8,247 nt of DNA from Campylobacterota bacterium (lineage in GTDB: Bacteria > Campylobacterota > Campylobacteria > Campylobacterales > JAADDG01), in NCBI GenBank assembly GCA_013154075.1, contig JAADDG010000223.1, positions 1-8,247 of the forward strand, in the 5' to 3' direction. The translations under genes and the position numbers were made by a program. The notes beneath the pieces are model-generated. The model saw only the letters and a program-made list of their open reading frames with translations. It searched no databases and was not told the DNA's origin. Each line of letters begins with the position of its first letter. The first letter of the stretch is position 1. This document shows, piece by piece, positions 1 through 5,476 of this stretch.

Positions 1-617
1 TTGTCATGGAGATGCCAAAGTATAGATTTCCGTCTCTAAGAGCCTTGATGCTCGATCTTTGGATAAAAACCAAAATGTATCTAAAAAAGGCCGGTACCTT
101 CATAGCGGTAGCCGCCTTTATAGTGTGGTTTCTAAGCAGTTTCCCTCAAGATAAAGAGGTGGTGGCACAATATGAAAAGAAGATAGAATTGGCTCAAAAC
201 GTTCAAGAGAAAAAAGATCTCGAGACGGAACTAAACGCCTATATTTTGGAACACAGCTTCTTAGCGGACATAGGAAAAACTTTAGAACCCGTAATGAAGC
301 CCATAGGATTCGATTGGAAGATGACGGTAGCCGCAATCTCAGGCCTTGCTGCAAAAGAGGTGATAGTATCCACTTTAGCCGTGCTATACCATAGCAGCGA
401 TACGGAAAAACATCTACCTCAAATACTTAGAGAAAAAATAAGCTTTGCCACCGCCATATCGATGATCATTCTAATAATGATCTACTCTCCGTGTCTTGCG
501 GCGATGAGTACGTTTTATGCGGAGGTGCCTCAATGGGCATGGAGAACTTTCTATACGATCTACCCGAACGTCCTTGCATGGATACTCGCTTTCATAAGCT
601 ACCACATACTAACCTAA
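1..617 (+). CDS. feoB: Ferrous iron transport protein B, C-terminal part (5' end off window)
   Basis: FeoB is the inner-membrane Fe(II) permease with an N-terminal G domain. Only about the last 205 residues are present, which is the C-terminal half of the membrane domain. Visible family marks are the stretch around LRALMLDLWIKTKMYLKKAG leading into a hydrophobic helix ending FLSSFP, the second gate-type motif GLAAKEVIVSTLAVLY (near residues 114-129 counted from the ATG at base 6), and the conserved YSPCLAAMST (about 160-169) carrying the family cysteine. A charged, probably cytoplasmic or periplasmic segment (QDKEVVAQYEKKIELAQN) separates the first helix from the gate region. The reading frame is open to the left edge, so the ATG at base 6 is an internal Met and not the start. 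The stop codon lies inside the terminator stem. The G domain and first gate are outside the window, so activity cannot be judged. Confidence 0.93.
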   Translation, partial: VMEMPKYRFPSLRALMLDLWIKTKMYLKKAGTFIAVAAFIVWFLSSFPQDKEVVAQYEKKIELAQNVQEKKDLETELNAYILEHSFLADIGKTLEPVMKPIGFDWKMTVAAISGLAAKEVIVSTLAVLYHSSDTEKHLPQILREKISFATAISMIILIMIYSPCLAAMSTFYAEVPQWAWRTFYTIYPNVLAWILAFISYHILT

Positions 618-637
618 CGCTTTCGCGTTAGGTTTTT
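611..637 (+). terminator. Intrinsic terminator of feoB overlapping its stop codon
   Basis: A perfect 10-bp stem, AACCTAACGC (611-620) with GCGTTAGGTT (625-634), encloses the 4-base loop TTTC and is followed by T residues that continue the final TT of the stem. The feoB TAA (615-617) is within the left arm. On the opposite strand the loop reads GAAA, a stable GNRA tetraloop, and the hairpin sits just after the porin stop (643-645). It could therefore also protect or weakly terminate the convergent porin transcript, although no T-tract follows on that strand. Confidence 0.85.
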
Positions 638-642
638 CTCCT

Positions 643-2109
643 TTAAAACAAATAATTTACCTCAAATCTAAATTGGTTAAAAGATTTATCGAGTTTCTCT
701 TTGCCTTTTATATCTACGACTCCCTTTTTCTGATCGACTCTCTCCGCTCTAAATTTCAAATAGAGCCCTTTTACGGATTTAACTTTTTGAAACAAACCGG
801 CATAATATACTTTCGAATCAGGAGGTGTGGCCGATTTTTTATCGTCATAATCTTCATAAATATATTTCATCTCCCCTTCGGCTCCGTCCAAAATACCGAG
901 TTTATCCAAATCGAAACCAACTTTTAGCATATAAGATTTGGTATCGGCATACCAATTTTTTCTGCTCATACCCCTCGAAAATCCGCTTGTAGGATGTCCT
1001 CTCCAAGGATTTACGATATCGCCTTTATCTTCCACTTCGGTATAACCTACTCTAAATAGCAAAGCTTTCGTTTTAAAATCAACTCTCACACCCAAAAGAT
1101 AACTATCTAAAGAGTGTTTATCTCTATATCCGGCGGTTTTTTTCTCTATACTCGCTCCCCCGACCTCTCCGGCTCCGTCATCTATCTGTTTTATATATCT
1201 GATTCCCGGCACAACTTTAAAATTTTTATCGATTTTTATTCCGTAATGAGCTTCGGTGCTTATGAAATGAATAAGTCCGGGTACAGCCGTATAGTTTGCA
1301 AGAAGTTTTAAATTTTTAAAAGATTTACTTTTTACCTCAAAAATAATTAAAGAGTTCGAAGTGTCTTTGCCATGTTTTGAGAGTCTTTTATAACTAAGTC
1401 CCTCATGTGCTCCCGAATCGTCATTATTGGCATATTTGTTTCCCGAAGCGTCTTTATAGGTAATTACATCGTGAAAATCTTCATGATCCCTTAACTTTTG
1501 TTTCGTAAAATATGCAGCTTTCATAGTAGTTTTTGGAAAATATCCGCTCACTAACGACCAACCCTCAAAAGTATTCGGAATCATTTTGGAATCATTTGAT
1601 TTTGCAAGAAGAGACTCGAAAATCTGTCTTCCGTATTTAACGGAAGTTTTATGATTTTTATATTCGATATAGGCTTGAGCTAAAGTATTTATAGAAAAAC
1701 TCCCTCCTCTTGAAACTTTCAACTTAGAAAAAGTATCGGCAGCTTTTATATAAATAAAATCTTTCCTATCCATATGCCACGGATTTTGAGAAGTATAAAA
1801 ACCTACACTCATACCGAAGCCTTTAAAATAGGCACTTTTATATATAACATTTCCGCCGACTCCTGCAGCCCAATTATCTTTGGTTTTACCCTTTATCTCC
1901 TTATCCCAATCCCACAAAAAAGTATTTAATCTAACTCTTCCGTAAAAAACTCCTTCTTTAAAAAGATCGCTTAAATTATCCACATCCTTTGGCAAAACTT
2001 TATACTCCAAAATATTATCGCTATCCAAAATTCTTTTCTCTTTAGCTAAAGTTCCGCTCTCAAGAGACAAAATCAAAGCGGCAACTAAACTTATCCTTAT
2101 AATTTTCAT
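643..2109 (-). CDS. OprD-like outer-membrane porin
   Basis: This encodes a 488-residue beta-barrel protein expected in the outer membrane, where it would act as a diffusion channel; the substrate is unknown. Residues 1-22 form a typical Sec signal peptide: charged MKIIR, a hydrophobic core, then a likely cleavage after GTLA. The mature protein starts with a short polar segment. It then shows alternating polar/aromatic strands, for example FYGRVRLNTFLWDWD (about 55-69), the GMSVGFYTSQNPWHMD region (about 99-114) and YIEYKNHKTSVKYGRQIF. It ends QFRFEVNYLF, the terminal aromatic residue recognised by the BAM machinery. There are no cysteines, as is usual for porins. The length fits OprD-like porins of Campylobacterota. 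The start is supported by AAAGGAT about 7 bases upstream. It is convergent with feoB and divergent from the KamA-family gene, so it is probably a single-gene unit. OprD/Opr family membership is an overall-resemblance call made from memory. Confidence 0.8.
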   Translation of the reverse strand: MKIIRISLVAALILSLESGTLAKEKRILDSDNILEYKVLPKDVDNLSDLFKEGVFYGRVRLNTFLWDWDKEIKGKTKDNWAAGVGGNVIYKSAYFKGFGMSVGFYTSQNPWHMDRKDFIYIKAADTFSKLKVSRGGSFSINTLAQAYIEYKNHKTSVKYGRQIFESLLAKSNDSKMIPNTFEGWSLVSGYFPKTTMKAAYFTKQKLRDHEDFHDVITYKDASGNKYANNDDSGAHEGLSYKRLSKHGKDTSNSLIIFEVKSKSFKNLKLLANYTAVPGLIHFISTEAHYGIKIDKNFKVVPGIRYIKQIDDGAGEVGGASIEKKTAGYRDKHSLDSYLLGVRVDFKTKALLFRVGYTEVEDKGDIVNPWRGHPTSGFSRGMSRKNWYADTKSYMLKVGFDLDKLGILDGAEGEMKYIYEDYDDKKSATPPDSKVYYAGLFQKVKSVKGLYLKFRAERVDQKKGVVDIKGKEKLDKSFNQFRFEVNYLF

Positions 2110-2158
2110 TATAATCCTTTATATTTTTTACAAATTGTATCAAATTTTTAATTATTTC

Positions 2159-2176
2159 AGCTTTTATACAAAAGCT
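2159..2176. repeat. Short inverted repeat between divergent genes
   Basis: AGCTTTT (2159-2165) and AAAAGCT (2170-2176) form a perfect 7-bp inverted repeat around ATAC. It lies between the porin start and the likely KamA-family promoter, outside any convincing coding sequence. It could be an operator half-site pair or a hairpin in the porin leader RNA. No T-tract follows on either strand, so it is not a normal terminator. I recognise no known regulator site in it. Confidence 0.45.
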
Positions 2177-2191
2177 TTCAAAAAATATCGG

Positions 2192-2199
2192 ATTATAAT
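2192..2199. promoter_or_regulatory. Palindromic -10-like box in the divergent promoter region
   Basis: ATTATAAT is its own reverse complement, so TATAAT is readable on both strands. On the - strand it would start the porin transcript about 75 bases before its ATG, leaving a leader that contains the inverted repeat at 2159-2176. A second - strand possibility is the GATACAAT-like stretch (complement of about 2136-2143), closer to the gene. No clear -35 box is seen for either, which is common for sigma-70 promoters in this phylum. Choosing between them needs transcript-start data. Confidence 0.35.
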
Positions 2200-2260
2200 T
2201 TTTAGTAATATGTCCGATACTCTTTTTACTTTAAATTCTAAATTGAATTTTAATCCAATC

Positions 2261-2266
2261 TATAAT
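2261..2266 (+). promoter_or_regulatory. Probable -10 box of the KamA-family gene
   Basis: A consensus TATAAT lies in a T-rich upstream stretch and is followed by an alternating TA run. Of the 70 bases at 2221-2290 only 9 are G or C, about 13 percent, far below the neighbouring genes. A transcript starting near 2273 would have a leader of roughly 36 bases before the Shine-Dalgarno-supported start at 2309. This position argues against the in-frame ATGs at 2135 and 2210 being used. Confidence 0.5.
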
Positions 2267-2296
2267 AATATATATATAAGTTGTAAAAAAATAAAA

Positions 2297-2302
2297 AAGG
2301 AG
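2297..2302 (+). promoter_or_regulatory. Shine-Dalgarno site that points to a non-standard start codon
   Basis: AAGGAG is a near-perfect Shine-Dalgarno sequence at 2297-2302. Six bases later comes ATA (2309-2311), in frame with the KamA-family protein and preceded by ATC (2306-2308). No ATG, GTG or TTG stands at the expected distance. The next in-frame candidate is TTG at 2354, preceded by a weaker AAGG. Confidence 0.6.
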
Positions 2303-2308
2303 TCTATC

Positions 2309-3385
2309 ATAGAAAAGATTAAATATATCACAAAGATTCATAAGGTAGAGGGATTGAGCGATAGCGAAAAAGAGGCACTGCAGGAGGTTTCGAAAAAATA
2401 TAAGTTTAGAAGTAACGACTATTATCTCTCGTTAATAGATTGGAATGATCCGAATGATCCTATTAGAAATATTATCATTCCGAAAGAGGATGAACTTCTC
2501 GATACGAGATACACGGAACTTGACGCTTCGGCCGAACATCTCTATACCGTAGCTAAAGGATTGGAACACAAATATAAAGATACGGCCCTTATCCTTTACA
2601 ACGACGTATGCGGCGGATATTGCAGATTCTGTTTTAGAAAAAGGCTCTTTATAGACGATAACGACGATGTGGTAAACGATCTAACGGAAGCGCTTAAGTA
2701 CATAAAAGAGCACAAAGAGATTCAAAACGTTCTAATCACGGGAGGAGATCCGCTCGTAGCTCCGGGAAGCAAACTAATAAAACTGTTAGACGAGCTTGCC
2801 AAAATAGAGCATCTGGATTTTATTAGAATCGGAACTAAAATGCTTGCTTTCAATCCGAGAGTATTTTTAAACGATACTCTGCTTGAAGGATTGGAGAGAA
2901 TTAACAAAATCAAAAAAATCAAAATAATGGGTCATTTCAATCATCCAAACGAAATAACTTCTACAACAAAAGAGGTAGTGGATAAACTGAAATCTTTGGG
3001 ACTAAACATTTACAATCAAACCCCTCTTATCAAAAACGTAAACGACTCGAGCGAAACGATAGCGAAATTACTAAAAGAATTGAACAAACTAAACATAATT
3101 CCCTACTATTTCTTTCAAATGAGACCTACGGCAGGAAACTTCTCATATGCGGTTCCTATCAAAAAGGGTATAGAAATTATCAACGAAGCTTACGCCTCAC
3201 TGCCGGGACTCGTAAAAACGGCAAGATACGTAATGTCTCACAAAACCGGAAAGATAGAAATAGTGGGAAGCTATGAAGATAAAGTTATCTTAAAATATCA
3301 TAGAGCCGCAAAAGAGGAAGATGCAAACAGAATTTTAATGTTTGAAAACAAAGAGGACGCCTACTGGCTTGAAGATTATCTGTAA
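2309..3385 (+). CDS. kamA: KamA-family radical SAM aminomutase, substrate uncertain
   Basis: This is a radical SAM, PLP-dependent 2,3-aminomutase-like enzyme; characterised relatives move the amino group of lysine or glutamate from carbon 2 to carbon 3. From the ATA it has 358 residues, close to short KamA/EpmB-type proteins. Seen in order: CGGYCRFC (C101, C105, C108) for the 4Fe-4S cluster; R110, matching the Arg that binds the substrate carboxylate; GGDPL near 145-149; GHFNHPNEIT (208-217); NQTPLIKNVND (236-246); and HKTGKIEIVG, whose K315 matches the PLP lysine. Its only cysteines are the three cluster ligands, so the C-terminal zinc site of clostridial KamA is absent. The two Asp that hold the lysine side chain appear replaced by R272 and M309. 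The frame is open upstream with ATGs at 2135 and 2210, but that stretch is AT-rich, unconserved and contains the promoter. No ablB, epmA or efp lies nearby. The family call is firm; the lysine specificity is doubtful. Confidence 0.85.
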   Translation: MEKIKYITKIHKVEGLSDSEKEALQEVSKKYKFRSNDYYLSLIDWNDPNDPIRNIIIPKEDELLDTRYTELDASAEHLYTVAKGLEHKYKDTALILYNDVCGGYCRFCFRKRLFIDDNDDVVNDLTEALKYIKEHKEIQNVLITGGDPLVAPGSKLIKLLDELAKIEHLDFIRIGTKMLAFNPRVFLNDTLLEGLERINKIKKIKIMGHFNHPNEITSTTKEVVDKLKSLGLNIYNQTPLIKNVNDSSETIAKLLKELNKLNIIPYYFFQMRPTAGNFSYAVPIKKGIEIINEAYASLPGLVKTARYVMSHKTGKIEIVGSYEDKVILKYHRAAKEEDANRILMFENKEDAYWLEDYL

Positions 3386-3406
3386 AAGGGAGTAGATTCC
3401 CCTTTT
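3384..3406 (+). terminator. Weak hairpin after the KamA-family gene
   Basis: AAAAGGG (3384-3390) pairs with CCCTTTT (3400-3406) around a short loop, and the right arm supplies the T run. It overlaps the stop codon of the preceding gene. The stem is short and A/T-heavy at its base, so partial read-through into mazG is possible. The rest of the 111-base gap before mazG holds only a weak TATGCT -10-like box at 3461-3466. Confidence 0.4.
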
Positions 3407-3496
3407 CTCCCCCTCTTTCATTCCAAACTTCAAAAACCGTTCTTGTTAATATCCTTAACTTATGCTACCATTTAAAAAAACGAAAAAGAGTAAAAA

Positions 3497-3889
3497 ATGC
3501 CCGAAATAGAAAAACTGATAGAACTTGCCAGACACAAGCACCAAATAGATTTAAAAAGAGGAATCAAAAAGTATATGGATACGAAATGGCTTTTGGATGA
3601 AATAAAAGAAGAGGTGGACGAAGTACGAAAAGAGATAAAAGAGAAAAACCGCCCTCTTTTGGAAGATGAGCTTGGGGATATTTTATGGAGTCTTTTTATA
3701 TTGATGGCGAAATTGGAAAATGAAAAATATATAGAATCGTTTGATAAAGTTTTCAAAAGAGCGTTAAATAAATATACCCAAAGAATAACTCCTCTAAAAG
3801 GAGAAAAAGAGGATGATCGAAGATGGCAAGAGATCAAAGAGAGACAAAAAAGAGCTCTTCAAGAGGAGCTTAAAACTTTGAAAGGATAA
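3497..3889 (+). CDS. MazG-like nucleotide pyrophosphohydrolase
   Basis: This is a 130-residue all-alpha MazG-fold protein, expected to hydrolyse nucleoside triphosphates to monophosphate and pyrophosphate in the cytoplasm (house-cleaning or alarmone-related activity in characterised relatives). The metal-binding pattern is visible: E35, E38 and E39 in LLDEIKEEVDEV, followed after about 20 residues by E58 and D61 in EDELGDILWSLF. The C-terminal part (KYTQRITPLK, then RRWQEIKERQK) resembles the end of a single MazG domain. It is one domain only, about half the length of two-domain E. coli MazG, so I give no symbol. The start is supported by AAGAG about 6 bases before the ATG. The following small membrane-protein gene starts 4 bases after its stop and has its ribosome binding site in the last codons here. 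The exact nucleotide substrate cannot be read from sequence. Confidence 0.85.
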   Translation: MPEIEKLIELARHKHQIDLKRGIKKYMDTKWLLDEIKEEVDEVRKEIKEKNRPLLEDELGDILWSLFILMAKLENEKYIESFDKVFKRALNKYTQRITPLKGEKEDDRRWQEIKERQKRALQEELKTLKG

Positions 3890-3892
3890 ATT

Positions 3893-4072
3893 ATGCAAGA
3901 GGTTAGAAAAATTATAATATCCGGTTTGGAAATCCCTTTTTGGGATCTTGTGTGGTTTATGGTAAAACTCGCTTTCGCCTCTATTCCGGCTATGTTTATA
4001 GTCTATTTCATATGGATGGTGATAGAGCTATTTTTAGGAGGATTTTTCCATATGATAATGCCTATCTTATAA
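3893..4072 (+). CDS. Small membrane protein of unknown function (59 aa)
   Basis: This short gene reads MQEVRKIIISGLEIPFWDLV at its start and ends HMIMPIL before a TAA. An AAAGGA site (3881-3886) inside the final mazG codons stands 6 bases before the ATG, giving translational coupling with mazG. The first 14 residues are mildly polar. From about residue 15 the protein is strongly hydrophobic and rich in Trp, Phe and Met, with one lysine (25) and one glutamate (45) inside. That fits one long or two short inner-membrane helices, without a signal-peptide cleavage site. I do not recognise a family and assign no function. The tight coupling, good ribosome binding site and normal codon use (AGA, ATA) support it as real. 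The proposal that it acts with MazG rests on neighbourhood only. Confidence 0.7.
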   Translation: MQEVRKIIISGLEIPFWDLVWFMVKLAFASIPAMFIVYFIWMVIELFLGGFFHMIMPIL

Positions 4073-4100
4073 GAAGGGAGTTTTACTCTCCCCTCTTCTT
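4071..4100. terminator. Imperfect hairpin at the convergent junction
   Basis: AAGAAGGGAG (4071-4080) can pair with CTCCC (4088-4092) and TTCTT (4096-4100), leaving a 3-base bulge. It covers the stop of the small membrane-protein gene on the + strand and the argH stop (4083-4085) on the - strand, which are only 10 bases apart. Neither side has a good T-tract, so it may be a weak two-way terminator or a 3'-end stabiliser. Confidence 0.4.
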
Positions 4101-5468
4101 TAGCCAGTTTACAAAAAATTCAAGCTGTTTTTTGGTAGATTCCTCTCCCGTTCCGCCTTCGGACTCTCTTGCATTCATGGAGTTTCTAAGAGATAAAACA
4201 CTCAAAACATCTTCATCGATCCTATCGTCTATCTCTTTTAGCTTCTCTAAAGAAAGCTCGCTTAGATCCACTCCCTCTTCTTCCGCCTTGGCAACCGCTT
4301 TGCCGGTGATAAAGTGCGCCTCTCTAAAAGGTACTCCCCTCTCTACCAAATAATCGGCCAAATCGGTAGCGCTTAAGTGTCCTATCTTGGAAGCTTTTAG
4401 CATTTTATCGGAGTTTACTCTCATAGTTCTTAGCGTCTCTTTCAAAATCTCCAAAGATATCAGTGCCGTCTCGACGCTATCGAAAACTCCCTCCTTATCC
4501 TCTTGCATATCTTTATTGTAAGCTAAAGGAAGACCTTTTAAAACGGTAAGCAAAGAGATAAGATTTCCGTAACTTCTTCCGGTTTTTCCTCTAAGAAGCT
4601 CCGGAACGTCCGGATTTTTCTTCTGGGGCATGATGGAGCTTCCGGTAGAATACTCGTCACTCAAAGTAACAAATCCGAACTCATAGCTCGACCACAAAAT
4701 AAGCTCTTCCGAAAGCCTTGAGATATGCATCATCAAAGTGGCTATATTAAAAAGAATCTCCAACGCAAAATCTCTATCGCTAACCGTATCGAGACAATTT
4801 ACGCTAACGCCCTCAAAGCCAAGCTCCTTAGCCACAAACTCCCTATCTACCGGATGAGGAGTACCGGCAAGCGCCGCACATCCCAAAGGAGAGTAGTTGT
4901 TTCTCTCATAAGAGCTCTCAAACCTCTCTATATCTCTTTTAAACATCGAGGTGTACGCAAGCATATGGTAAGCGAAATTGATAGGCTGAGCGTGCTGGAG
5001 ATGAGTCATTCCGGGGAGAATGGTTGAAGTGTGCTCTTTTGCGATATCCAAAATAACTTTTATAAGCTCTTCTATTTTAGATACTATCTCTTTATCGCTT
5101 CTTAAAACATAGAGTCTGAAATCCAAGGCCACCTGATCGTTTCTGCTTCGAGCCGTATGAAGCTTTTTGCCGGTATCTCCTATCAGCTCTATAAGCCTTT
5201 TTTCGATAGCCATATGGATATCTTCATCCCCTATATCGAAGATAAATTTCCCCTCCTCTATCTCTTTTTCTATTTTTTCAAGACCCTCTTGTATGCTTTT
5301 TGCCTCATCATCGCTTAAGATTCCCTGCTTTGCAAGCATTTTCGCATGAGCGACGGAGCCTTTTATATCCTCTTTGTAAAGCTTTCTATCAAAAGGGAGG
5401 GAAGCGTTGAAAAGATCCAAAAGTTTGCTTCCCTCTTTGCTAAATCTGCCGGACCAAAGTTTAGCCAT
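4083..5468 (-). CDS. argH: Argininosuccinate lyase
   Basis: This cytoplasmic homotetrameric enzyme splits argininosuccinate into arginine and fumarate, the last step of arginine synthesis. The 461-residue length is standard. Visible marks are the N-terminal LWSGRFS (4-10), HTARSRND (104-111), the MTHLQHAQP loop (154-162) with the family acid-base histidine, and the superfamily signature GSSIMPQKKNPD (276-287), whose serine pair provides the catalytic base and whose lysine and asparagine bind substrate. KGLPLAYNKDMQEDKE (311-326) is also typical. The ATG is supported by AAGGA, which overlaps the pckA stop region; only 8 bases separate pckA and argH, so they are surely co-transcribed. No active-site change is seen. 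I recall the argH-pckA pairing from Campylobacter jejuni, so the arrangement seems old in the phylum. Confidence 0.97.
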   Translation of the reverse strand: MAKLWSGRFSKEGSKLLDLFNASLPFDRKLYKEDIKGSVAHAKMLAKQGILSDDEAKSIQEGLEKIEKEIEEGKFIFDIGDEDIHMAIEKRLIELIGDTGKKLHTARSRNDQVALDFRLYVLRSDKEIVSKIEELIKVILDIAKEHTSTILPGMTHLQHAQPINFAYHMLAYTSMFKRDIERFESSYERNNYSPLGCAALAGTPHPVDREFVAKELGFEGVSVNCLDTVSDRDFALEILFNIATLMMHISRLSEELILWSSYEFGFVTLSDEYSTGSSIMPQKKNPDVPELLRGKTGRSYGNLISLLTVLKGLPLAYNKDMQEDKEGVFDSVETALISLEILKETLRTMRVNSDKMLKASKIGHLSATDLADYLVERGVPFREAHFITGKAVAKAEEEGVDLSELSLEKLKEIDDRIDEDVLSVLSLRNSMNARESEGGTGEESTKKQLEFFVNWLKKRGE

Positions 5469-5476
5469 TATTTTCC

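Noticed and set aside
2110..2200. Possible Fur box controlling the porin because feoB is nearby
   Set aside because: No convincing match to the GATAATGATAATCATTATC-like pattern; the AT-rich background gives only partial similarity.
2285..2291. A7 tracts (also at 3474-3480) as phase-variation tracts
   Set aside because: Seven bases is short and unremarkable at this AT content, and both tracts lie upstream of the likely start codons.
2135..2308. N-terminal extension of the KamA-family protein from ATG 2135 or ATG 2210
   Set aside because: The stretch is extremely AT-rich, encodes low-complexity Asn/Ile/Tyr/Phe residues absent from the family, and overlaps promoter signals; neither ATG has a good Shine-Dalgarno site.
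3472..3837. 121-codon open frame on the - strand opposite mazG
   Set aside because: It is Ser/Phe/Ile-rich, as expected from the complement of a Lys/Glu-rich gene, and mazG on the other strand has clear catalytic residues.
3940..4353. 137-codon open frame on the + strand spanning the small gene and the argH end
   Set aside because: It runs antisense through the conserved argH C-terminus and out of frame with the well-supported 59-residue gene; its composition (long Ser runs) is that of a shadow frame.
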